This document shows positions 1 through 6,521 of a stretch of 10,023 nt of DNA, in pieces. The stretch is from Legionellales bacterium (lineage in GTDB: Bacteria > Pseudomonadota > Gammaproteobacteria > PIVX01), in contig JABSQI010000040.1 in the NCBI GenBank assembly GCA_013215905.1, forward strand, positions 1 through 10,023, given 5' to 3'. Under the pieces are notes generated by a model. It was not told the origin of the DNA, made no database searches, and was given only the letters and a program-made list of their open reading frames with translations. The first letter of the stretch is position 1; the number at the start of each line of letters is the position of its first letter. A program made the translations under genes and the position numbers.

Positions 1-95
1 TAATATCAGATAAAGAAATGGAAAGGATTTTTATAGGTGATGAAACATTTCTAATTACTATCGATGAGAATGGGAATGCTAGTTATGCCATATAA
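1..95 (+). CDS. C-terminal end of an unidentified protein (5' partial)
   Basis: The frame with codons starting at position 3 is open from the left edge to a TAA at 93-95 and encodes about 30 residues, ending DENGNASYAI. The composition (acidic and hydrophobic residues alternating, as in a beta-rich domain end) looks like genuine protein rather than random AT-rich reading, and it lies in the usual place for a gene converging on the minus-strand gene at 303. I do not recognise the family from so short a tail. It could still be a chance open frame. Confidence 0.45.
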   Translation, partial: ISDKEMERIFIGDETFLITIDENGNASYAI

Positions 96-145
96 TTAAA
101 GACAGCTTAATGAACTTCTGCAAATATTTTAGATTTTTTTGTTGC

Positions 146-188
146 AAAATGTAAATTGAACAGTTAAATAACTAGATTACATTTTTTT
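146..188 (+). terminator. Possible weak terminator after the left-edge gene
   Basis: AAAATGTAA (146-154) and TTACATTTT (177-185) form a perfect 9-bp inverted repeat with a 22-base loop, and the right arm runs into a T tract ending at 188. It lies about 50 bases after the TAA of the left-edge frame. The stem has only two G-C pairs and a long loop, so it would be a poor intrinsic terminator, and such repeats arise by chance in AT-rich DNA. Confidence 0.25.
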
Positions 189-302
189 ATTCACCGATCA
201 TGTCAATGCTTTATTTGTTTTCGTCGAATTTTTCTAAGATATGCGTAATAGATATAACATTTTTAGTTCATCCTCATAACACTAAAGTAAGGATTTTACA
301 TG

Positions 303-1130
303 TTAATCATTCGTAGCTATCTTAATTGTTTTATCCAGATTATCTGATAATATAATTTCTTTAATTTTATTATTTGCCTTACTTAACATAAAATCAGCGC
401 AGGGTTTAATAAGTACTTGTATATCATCCCAATATTCTTTTTCTTCACCATTATAAATTGCCTGAGCCCTTTTCATAACTGTTCGATATTTTACAGGCAA
501 GTTATTAATAACCCAATCAGCGGCAGATACTTTAGAACGAATAGTATCAGTTTCTACAGTACTCCAGATTCGTGCAAATGTTAATAAAACATTTCTAACA
601 TCACTATCAAGATCTGACATTAAATTTAGGCAACCATCTATCATACCAACCATAAAATCATTATAAGGAACCTTACAAAGTAGTTGCTGTGGATTATCAC
701 CCATTAATGTATTGCTAGTTAATAAAATTTGAGTTATGAGTAGGGCAAGATCAGGCATTTCATTAGTTGACCATGGTTCTATATTTCCATGTTCAAATTC
801 TTGGCGTAACCATTCACCATATTGAAAATCAAATTTAGGTGGGTAACGCCAAGGATTAATTTTAGATTTCTCAACCACGGTCATTTCTATAGGTAATTTT
901 GTACATTTCATATAAATACCTGAAATATTAAGCAAAGATGTTACGATTTTGGCTTTTTCTTTATGTGTTGTAGCTCTATTAGCTACAACGAATAAATCAA
1001 TATCACTATATTTTTGCAGTCCACCTAAGGTTGAGGAACCATATAAATATACTCCAAGAAGATCTTTTCCAAAAATTTCTTTAACTAAATTGAGGCACTC
1101 ATTAATTTGTTTTCTAGTAATTTCATTCAT
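303..1130 (-). CDS. aadA-like: AadA-type aminoglycoside nucleotidyltransferase, ANT(3'')-like
   Basis: The 275-residue product resembles ANT(3'')/AadA and ANT(9) enzymes (about 260 residues), which transfer AMP from ATP to streptomycin and/or spectinomycin in the cytoplasm. The N-terminal nucleotidyltransferase domain has GSSTLGGL (31-38) and SDIDL (42-46) with the metal-binding pair D43 and D45. IEMTVV (81-86) carries the likely catalytic base E82, and PWRYP (93-97) with GEW (105-107) are AadA hallmarks. The C-terminal helical domain has DVRNVLLTFARIW (177-189) and AADW. The tryptophan of GEW and the aspartate before RNV align, as I recall, with the residues linked to dual streptomycin/spectinomycin use in AadA. 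The enzyme looks intact. No mobile element or integron site flanks it and its base composition matches its neighbours, so it looks like a resident chromosomal gene. The ATG at 1130 lacks a clear Shine-Dalgarno. The substrate is inferred. Confidence 0.87.
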   Translation of the reverse strand: MNEITRKQINECLNLVKEIFGKDLLGVYLYGSSTLGGLQKYSDIDLFVVANRATTHKEKAKIVTSLLNISGIYMKCTKLPIEMTVVEKSKINPWRYPPKFDFQYGEWLRQEFEHGNIEPWSTNEMPDLALLITQILLTSNTLMGDNPQQLLCKVPYNDFMVGMIDGCLNLMSDLDSDVRNVLLTFARIWSTVETDTIRSKVSAADWVINNLPVKYRTVMKRAQAIYNGEEKEYWDDIQVLIKPCADFMLSKANNKIKEIILSDNLDKTIKIATND

Positions 1131-1175
1131 ACAGACAAAATTAACATTTTTCGTATGAATTAGGCAAACCCATAC

Positions 1176-1203
1176 TAAATAATTAAATTAATGTGCTTGT
1201 AAA
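1176..1203 (-). promoter_or_regulatory. Possible promoter of the aadA-like gene
   Basis: On the minus strand TTTACA (1198-1203, five of six to the -35 consensus) is followed after 16 bases by TATTTA (1176-1181), a weak -10. Transcription would start near 1169, about 40 bases before the ATG. The -10 match is poor, so this is tentative. Confidence 0.25.
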
Positions 1204-1280
1204 ACTTAAATTGGATAACATAATATAGCTATACTAATAAATTTCTGATTTTTTTGTGTTGATGAACTAATGACTCCTGC

Positions 1281-1344
1281 TTTAATATCATTTTAAGTGA
1301 GTCTTTAAACTTAATATCTCATTAGATGATTAACTCGGTATAAT
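1281..1344 (+). promoter_or_regulatory. Candidate icmW promoter with PmrA-like TTAA boxes
   Basis: TTTAATATC (1281-1289) and TTTAAGTGA (1292-1300) have TTAA cores exactly 11 bases apart (1282 and 1293). Two more cores follow at 1305 and 1311, the last within CTTAATATC (1310-1318). A perfect TATAAT lies at 1339-1344 with no recognisable -35, as expected of an activator-dependent promoter. Legionella and Coxiella PmrA sites are described as tandem cTTAATatT units upstream of the -10 of icm/dot and effector genes, so the match is suggestive. Against it: the DNA is AT-rich, the boxes are imperfect, and the leader to icmW would be about 200 bases. Confidence 0.35.
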
Positions 1345-1370
1345 CATCAACAATTACCTGAGGTTCTTCT

Positions 1371-1399
1371 TTTTGGAGTATAAATTTTGTACTCCAAAA
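1371..1399. repeat. Perfect 10-bp inverted repeat upstream of icmW
   Basis: TTTTGGAGTA (1371-1380) and its exact reverse complement TACTCCAAAA (1390-1399) flank a 9-base spacer. Neither strand has a T run after the stem, so it is not a normal intrinsic terminator. It sits about 30 bases downstream of the TATAAT at 1339-1344 and 160 bases before icmW. It could be an operator for a dimeric regulator or a hairpin in the icmW leader RNA. Confidence 0.55.
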
Positions 1400-1558
1400 T
1401 AGTATCAAAATAATTCTAAATCTAGTTATAACCATTTATATTACTTATTTAAATCCAACTTGGCATAAGTATGAGGGAAAATAACCTATTTATGGTCTAG
1501 AATATTGGTAGATAGAATATTTAAATATATTCATCTGTGACATGGAAGTTTTACTATT

Positions 1559-2008
1559 ATGATTGATCTGAGTATAAGAGGTACAAATAACTATTGGATT
1601 TCTCAAGAAGATCAAAATTTGTTTAAAATAATTACATTTATAGAAAGTGTTGAAACTTGGACCCTAGGAGGGATAGAAAATATTGAGAATGAATTATCTA
1701 AACTCAGTGAACAAATAGATAATCTATCTATGATGGATATTGGAGATTTAGAAATCGAGGATGAAATCATTAAAATTATTTCATCTATCAAATTTGGTAG
1801 AAATCTTAGAATATTACAAATCCTTGATCAATATAGCCCCGGTTTTTCTTCTAGACTAATTTCTTATGCAGAAGATAAATGTGAAAAAGACACTGATCAT
1901 TATGGAATTTTCTTAAAGAGAAATTTAACTTTCGAAAGAATTAGATTAGCAAGTAGGATATTTTCAAAAGATAGATTTCAAAAAATCATTCAAGCAGTTG
2001 AAGAGTAA
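1559..2008 (+). CDS. icmW: Dot/Icm type IVB secretion adaptor IcmW
   Basis: The product has 149 residues, against 151 for L. pneumophila IcmW. IcmW is a small acidic cytoplasmic protein that pairs with IcmS and binds the DotL coupling protein complex, where it recruits a subset of effectors for export through the Dot/Icm system. Remembered Legionella motifs are kept in order: YW near the start (12-13), ITFIESVETWTLGG (25-38, where Legionella has ITFMESVENWTLDG), the SIK-GR-LR-LQ-D pattern (76-90), a P-G-SR stretch (94-99), and FLKRNLTFERIRLASRIF (118-135), close to FLKRNIVFERLRLLSRVF. There is no signal peptide or membrane segment. GGAAG (1544-1548) lies 10 bases before the ATG. icmX follows 22 bases after the stop, so the two form an operon as in Legionella and Coxiella. 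Confidence 0.94.
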   Translation: MIDLSIRGTNNYWISQEDQNLFKIITFIESVETWTLGGIENIENELSKLSEQIDNLSMMDIGDLEIEDEIIKIISSIKFGRNLRILQILDQYSPGFSSRLISYAEDKCEKDTDHYGIFLKRNLTFERIRLASRIFSKDRFQKIIQAVEE

Positions 2009-2030
2009 CATTTATAAATAAGGATTATTT

Positions 2031-3077
2031 ATGAATTTAATTTACATTTTTATAAAATCAATAGTAATTGTTTTATTTTTAACATTAAGTTATGCGGCAA
2101 CTGACAATGAGCTTCTTCAAGATATCAAAACAAACACTGAGGAAATTTCAACGAAAACTACTACATTCTGGGGTAATTATCTCACTAATTACCTTGGATT
2201 AAATATTGCTGGAGTCCCACTAGTTCCATTTACTCCAACAACACCAGGTGTTAATGCTCTTGTATTTCAAAAAATAAAAGAAAAAGCTGATTTAATGGCA
2301 CAATCCAGTACCAATGATGCTCAAGCTATAATAAATAGTTCTATGCAATATACAGGCCCTGATAGCCCAACTGGGCTTAATATGGAAAACTATATAAATA
2401 TAGGAGGAGATTTTTATGGAATAACCCCTACCGGAGATATGCCTATTGGGCCAAAAAACCCATCATTAAATGTAGACAGTCTGATAGGACAATCTGCAAT
2501 AGAAAATTTAGATTCTGTAACTAAATCAAATGAAAAAGGGTTAAATGCTAAAAATTTCATTCTATTAGTTGCAGGAGCAGCTAATCCAACAGCAGTTAAA
2601 AACCGAGATATTTTTTCTTCAGATGAAGAATATCAAGCACATTTAGGTTATGTTTGGGCTTTGAATGCTCAACAAGGTGTTGCCTTATCAAACCTCTATC
2701 ACGTTTTAAGGCAACGTGAAATCATACCTGGTCTAGGTAGAGATGCTGACCTTAGAAATGATGATAATACTATAAAACCAGATGCCAGTATTCTTGAGGT
2801 AGAAGAATCACGTATTCTAAAAAGAGTAGGAGATCCTAATTGGTATACAGCCATGGAATCTGCAGCACCAATCCAAATAGAGCGAGAATCACTATATATT
2901 TTAGCCGAAATACAAAGATTATTACATTTAACTAGAAAACAAAATGAAAGAATGTTAGTGTCTTTCTCGACTTTAATAGCTCAAGGTCTTGATTTAAGAA
3001 AAGCTCTTAACGCCCAAGCCGATGCTATGTCAAGTGCTGGAGATAATATTACAGTACCTGATATACCTGAATCATAA
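2031..3077 (+). CDS. icmX: Probable Dot/Icm periplasmic protein IcmX
   Basis: This 348-residue protein begins with a signal peptide: hydrophobic residues 4-19, then SYAA, with cleavage likely after residue 22 or 23. The mature part is predicted to be periplasmic. IcmX is required for Dot/Icm function and pore formation in Legionella and is encoded directly after icmW; that position, the secretion signal and the family-like N-terminal region (the NYLTNYLGLN stretch, 49-58) are the reasons for the call. The C-terminal half (about 280-335) is rich in helix-forming residues and lacks a membrane anchor. L. pneumophila IcmX is longer (about 466 residues), so this one is shorter in its middle region. 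The start is clear: AAGGA (2020-2024) is six bases from the ATG. The sequence alone is less diagnostic than IcmW, and the remaining doubt is mainly about family assignment. Confidence 0.82.
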   Translation: MNLIYIFIKSIVIVLFLTLSYAATDNELLQDIKTNTEEISTKTTTFWGNYLTNYLGLNIAGVPLVPFTPTTPGVNALVFQKIKEKADLMAQSSTNDAQAIINSSMQYTGPDSPTGLNMENYINIGGDFYGITPTGDMPIGPKNPSLNVDSLIGQSAIENLDSVTKSNEKGLNAKNFILLVAGAANPTAVKNRDIFSSDEEYQAHLGYVWALNAQQGVALSNLYHVLRQREIIPGLGRDADLRNDDNTIKPDASILEVEESRILKRVGDPNWYTAMESAAPIQIERESLYILAEIQRLLHLTRKQNERMLVSFSTLIAQGLDLRKALNAQADAMSSAGDNITVPDIPES

Positions 3078-3130
3078 TATAATTATTCGAACTATTATCT
3101 AATCAACAAATAATCTCATATATGAATTGC

Positions 3131-4543
3131 TTATTCTAAATTCTTTAGTATATTAGTAGTAGATAAGCCATCCTCAAATTCTAATACCTCAACTCTCCCG
3201 CCATTAGCTATTACAGTATCAGCGCCTACAATATTTTCTATAGAATAATCTCCCCCCTTTACTAGAACATCAGGCAGAACCTGCTCGATTAAAGCCTGCG
3301 GGGTATCCTCGCTAAATGATACAACCCAATCTACAGATTGTAATTCAGCAATTACTTCCTGACGATGCGTTAATTGATGAACAGGTCTACTTTTGCCTTT
3401 TAGCCTTTTAACAGAATTATCATCATTAATTGCAACAATCAATTTACTACCAAGATTTTTTGCCTTCTTTAAATATGAAACATGGCCAGCATGGACAATG
3501 TCAAAACACCCATTGGTCATAACTATTTTTTGCCCCAAATTCCTTGCTTCTTTAATTAGGCGTTGTAATTCTTCTAGGCTAACTACGCCTGTATGACTAT
3601 GATTTTTTTCAGCATCAATTAATTCCGTGATAGACACAGAACTAGCACCCAATTTTTTAACGACTAAACTAGCACCAAGATTAGCAATATGCATAGACCT
3701 ATCCAATGGAATACTTTGACCTATTGCGCACCCCAACAAAGCAATTACTGTATCTCCAGCACCTGTAACATCGAAAACTTCTTCAGTATGAGCTGGGATC
3801 TGCACAATATTTTCATCTTTATCGATCATTACCATGCCATCAGCACCTAAAGTAACAATCATTGCGTCAAAATCTAACTCTTTAATTAATTGCAATGCCT
3901 TATTAGTCAGCTCAGACATACTCTGCCAATCCCCAGCAACCCCTCTAAATTCCGCTCTATTTGGAGTAAGAATACTGGCCCCCCTATACTTAGAAAAATC
4001 AGTTCCTTTTGGATCAACTAAAACGGGGATCCCGTTTTCCTTAGCTAGCTTAATTATCCCCTCAGGATGGGCTAATACCCCCTTTGCATAATCAGATAAA
4101 ATTAGAACATCTATATTCTCTAAGTATTGCTGAAATTTGTTCATTAATACAACTGATTGAAGATGATTTTCGCTTTTTTCTTGATCAAGCCTTAGTAATT
4201 GTTGTTGCTGACAAATAATTCTTAATTTTACAGTTGTATTAATATCATCCATTTCAATAGCATCGAAGGTAACCCCTGGTTCTTTTAACAAGCCTTTCAG
4301 TATATTTCCTTGTTGATCACTTCCAATAGCGCTAATAAGCTCTACTTTTGCTCCTAGAGAGGCAATATTTAAAACAACGTTACCAGCACCACCAGGAAAC
4401 TCTTTCTGTTTATTCATTTTAATAACAGGAACAGGGGCTTCAGGGGATATTCTATTTGTGTCGCCATACCAATACCTATCTAGCATTACATCCCCTACCA
4501 CTAAGACTTTAGAATTGGTCAATTTTTTTATATCTTCAATCAT
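3131..4543 (-). CDS. hldE: Bifunctional heptose 7-phosphate kinase / heptose 1-phosphate adenylyltransferase HldE
   Basis: At 470 residues (E. coli 477) this is the full-length cytoplasmic enzyme that phosphorylates D-glycero-beta-D-manno-heptose 7-phosphate at C1 and later joins the 1-phosphate to AMP, on the way to ADP-heptose for the LPS core. The N-terminal PfkB/ribokinase domain (about 1-315) shows VVGDVMLDRYWYG (15-27), RISPEAPVPV (31-40), PGGAGNV (50-56) and DVTGAGDT (258-265), with D264 as catalytic base. The C-terminal nucleotidyltransferase domain (about 335-470) has TNGCFD (343-348), HAGH (351-354), KGGDY (429-433) and a final FEDGLSTTNI stretch. hldE converges on icmX across 53 bases and diverges from the acyltransferase gene at 4624. 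Because gmhA, gmhB and hldD are not nearby, the rest of the ADP-heptose route must be encoded elsewhere. Confidence 0.98.
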   Translation of the reverse strand: MIEDIKKLTNSKVLVVGDVMLDRYWYGDTNRISPEAPVPVIKMNKQKEFPGGAGNVVLNIASLGAKVELISAIGSDQQGNILKGLLKEPGVTFDAIEMDDINTTVKLRIICQQQQLLRLDQEKSENHLQSVVLMNKFQQYLENIDVLILSDYAKGVLAHPEGIIKLAKENGIPVLVDPKGTDFSKYRGASILTPNRAEFRGVAGDWQSMSELTNKALQLIKELDFDAMIVTLGADGMVMIDKDENIVQIPAHTEEVFDVTGAGDTVIALLGCAIGQSIPLDRSMHIANLGASLVVKKLGASSVSITELIDAEKNHSHTGVVSLEELQRLIKEARNLGQKIVMTNGCFDIVHAGHVSYLKKAKNLGSKLIVAINDDNSVKRLKGKSRPVHQLTHRQEVIAELQSVDWVVSFSEDTPQALIEQVLPDVLVKGGDYSIENIVGADTVIANGGRVEVLEFEDGLSTTNILKNLE

Positions 4544-4565
4544 ATCTTATCTATAAAAATGTTAA

Positions 4566-4595
4566 TTGGTAATGATACTATAGTTTACTTATAAT
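4566..4595 (+). promoter_or_regulatory. Likely promoter of the lpxL-type gene
   Basis: TTGGTA (4566-4571, four of six) and a perfect TATAAT (4590-4595) are 18 bases apart in the 80-base gap between divergent hldE and the acyltransferase gene. Transcription would start about 20 bases before the ATG at 4624. For hldE on the other strand, a TATAGT (4577-4582) overlaps this promoter but has no good -35. Confidence 0.45.
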
Positions 4596-4623
4596 TATCC
4601 ATCACATAAATACGATTAACCAC

Positions 4624-5550
4624 ATGAAAAATAAGTATACACTAATTGATAGAACTACAATATTTATCGCAAAAATCATCCTGATATCATTGAAACCAAT
4701 TATGTTTCTACCTTATAAATATATACTTGTTATTGGTAAGTTGCTAGGTCTTGCAATCTTCTTCTTTTCAAAAAGATTAAGGATCATAACTGAGATAAAT
4801 ATTGAGCTATGCTTAAAATCATTACCTGAAGATAAACGTCATGCCTTAATCAAAGAAAGTTTTATCTCTTTAGGGATGGGGTTTATGGAAACTCTCTTTG
4901 CCTGGTTAGCTCCTGATCATCGTCTCCCAAAACTTCATAATATACATGGGCTCGAATACATAGAAAACGCTATAAAAAATAACAAAAATATAATTATGCT
5001 TGGGGTACACCAAGTTTCTGCTGAATTATGTGGTAGGATGTTTCATTCGCTATATCCATTCAATGCTGTATATCAAAAACCCTCAAATCCGGTAATTCAT
5101 GAATTAATTTTATCAAGAAGGAAAAATATTTATAAAGATTTAATTGATAATAGTAAAATTCGTACAATGATAAAAGTATTACAAAATAAAGAGATGATAT
5201 GGTTTGCCCCTGATCAAGGTCAGAGAAGAAAACAAAGTGTCTTTGTACCATTCTTTGGAATAAATGCCGCTACTTCTACTTCTACTTCAAAAATAGCTAA
5301 CTTAGCTGATGCAATTGTGATCCCATCTTCCTGCTGCAGAACTAAAGACTATAGTGGTTACGAAATCACCTTCCATCCTAAATTGAATAATTTTCCTAGT
5401 GATTCATTCGAAAATGATGCCAAACAAATTAATGCTGTATATGAAAAAATTATTCAAGCCAATCCAGAACAATATTTATGGCAATACAAAAGATTTAAAA
5501 ATACTCAAGATTTCAGTACCAACGTGTATGATCAAAAATTAAAAAAATAA
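4624..5550 (+). CDS. lpxL: Lipid A secondary acyltransferase, LpxL/HtrB family
   Basis: The 308-residue inner-membrane enzyme belongs to the LpxL/LpxM/LpxP family, which moves a fatty acid from acyl carrier protein onto the primary acyl chains of Kdo2-lipid IVA. An N-terminal hydrophobic segment (about 12-48) should anchor it. The catalytic HX4E motif is H129-E134 within GVHQVSAEL (127-135), then GRMF (137-140), APDQGQ (195-200), SVFVPFFG (205-212) and the C-terminal PEQYLWQYKRFK (281-292), all matching E. coli LpxL block by block. Length is normal (E. coli LpxL 306). LpxL, LpxM and LpxP are hard to separate by eye, so the acyl chain and position are uncertain. It has its own promoter, diverges from hldE and ends 14 bases from the convergent waaC. 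No clear Shine-Dalgarno precedes the ATG. Confidence 0.92.
   Translation: MKNKYTLIDRTTIFIAKIILISLKPIMFLPYKYILVIGKLLGLAIFFFSKRLRIITEINIELCLKSLPEDKRHALIKESFISLGMGFMETLFAWLAPDHRLPKLHNIHGLEYIENAIKNNKNIIMLGVHQVSAELCGRMFHSLYPFNAVYQKPSNPVIHELILSRRKNIYKDLIDNSKIRTMIKVLQNKEMIWFAPDQGQRRKQSVFVPFFGINAATSTSTSKIANLADAIVIPSSCCRTKDYSGYEITFHPKLNNFPSDSFENDAKQINAVYEKIIQANPEQYLWQYKRFKNTQDFSTNVYDQKLKK
5271..5288 (+). repeat. Three perfect TACTTC hexamers inside the lpxL-type gene
   Basis: TACTTC is repeated three times without change and encodes the Thr-Ser run at residues 217-222, just after the conserved VPFFG block. E. coli LpxL has an A-T-T-T-G-T segment at this place, so Thr-rich sequence is normal here. Copy-number change would stay in frame. 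Confidence 0.7.
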
Positions 5551-5564
5551 ATATAAGAAATTAT

Positions 5565-6521
5565 TTACTTTAGCATAAGAGCTTGAAGCGCAGTATATAC
5601 TTCATCTGGTGGTGTTGCATATAAATCTTTATGTACCTGATTACTACCTAAAGTTCCTATTAAATCTGTAGCGGTTGGCCCATACAATGAAACCATTGGA
5701 ATATTATAAGCTGCAGCTAAATGGGTTAATCCAGTATCTAAACCTATCAAGCCTTTAGCATTCCTAATTAAACAAGCAATTTCCCACAAAGAACACTTAG
5801 GAATGCAACTAACATTTGTAGAATTATTCACAATCCTATTTGCCCTTTGATATTCCTCTTGATTACTATATAAAACCAGTACAGACATTCCTTTTTGGGC
5901 AAATATCCCTGCTAAATCTATCCATTTCTCCTCACTCCAACATTTATTAGCTCGACTTGTACCATGTAAAAAAATCACATAGCTATCTGGCACAGCAAAT
6001 TTTAATTGTACTTGTTCAGATACTAAATTATAAGAAGGTAAGGAATCTTCCTGAATTTCATAATTGAGAGATTTAGCAAATAATTTCCTTATTCTAGTTA
6101 TAGCATGTAGTGACTTAGAAACTGAAAATTTCTTATTGTAAAAAATTGAAGCTGCGGGTTCTCTGATAGATCTAAAATCGTAACCATATCTCTTACCGCG
6201 GGCAATACACGATAATAAGGCACTTTTTAGTAATCCTTGAGGATCTATAATATAATCATACTTTTCTTGTCTTATCCTTTTTAATAAATCACCAAATTCA
6301 AACTTTTGTATTGACGCCAGAAAGTTATTCTTACATCGACGCAGCGGAATTTTTATATGCATATCAATATCGTTATTTAGTCTAGTAATATCATAGAAAC
6401 TATCATCAACAAGCCAGTGACACTCTAAATCATGGTATCTATTTTTTGCATCATTCAAAGCTGGAAAAGCGTGAATAATATCCCCCATAGAAGACATTTT
6501 AACTACAAGTATTTTTTTCAT
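5565..6521 (-). CDS. waaC: ADP-heptose:LPS heptosyltransferase I (WaaC)
   Basis: At 318 residues (E. coli 319) this GT9-family, GT-B-fold enzyme adds the first L-glycero-D-manno-heptose to Kdo2-lipid A on the inner face of the inner membrane. It has KMSSMGDIIHAFPAL (8-22) with S10 and catalytic D13, IDPQGLLKSAL (92-102), REPAASIFYNK (120-130), FLHGTSRANKCW (184-195) with K193, and GLDTGLTHLAA (260-270) with D262 for ADP-heptose binding, then LYGPT (279-283). Each block matches E. coli WaaC in order. Its ATG overlaps the TGA of waaF in ATGA (6518-6521), so the two are translationally coupled with waaF first. It converges with the acyltransferase gene, 14 bases from its stop, with no terminator between them. 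Confidence 0.97.
   Translation of the reverse strand: MKKILVVKMSSMGDIIHAFPALNDAKNRYHDLECHWLVDDSFYDITRLNNDIDMHIKIPLRRCKNNFLASIQKFEFGDLLKRIRQEKYDYIIDPQGLLKSALLSCIARGKRYGYDFRSIREPAASIFYNKKFSVSKSLHAITRIRKLFAKSLNYEIQEDSLPSYNLVSEQVQLKFAVPDSYVIFLHGTSRANKCWSEEKWIDLAGIFAQKGMSVLVLYSNQEEYQRANRIVNNSTNVSCIPKCSLWEIACLIRNAKGLIGLDTGLTHLAAAYNIPMVSLYGPTATDLIGTLGSNQVHKDLYATPPDEVYTALQALMLK

Larger units (their letters stand above)
1131..1558. other. 428-base gene-free region between the divergent aadA-like gene and icmW
   Basis: No convincing coding frame is seen on either strand: frames are short and have unlikely composition. The region contains a possible minus-strand promoter (1176-1203), phased TTAA boxes with a TATAAT (1281-1344) and a perfect inverted repeat (1371-1399). 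In Legionella the icmV-dotA operon diverges from icmWX at this place. I see no remnant of icmV or dotA here. The length would allow a long icmW leader or a small RNA, but nothing proves either. Confidence 0.6.

Noticed and set aside
949..1158. Small plus-strand open frames within the aadA-like gene and within hldE
   Set aside because: They lie antisense inside strongly supported genes, have no ribosome site and no recognisable protein features.
1159..1558. Remnant of icmV or dotA in the gene-free region
   Set aside because: No frame on either strand showed sequence resembling these proteins; stops are frequent in all frames.
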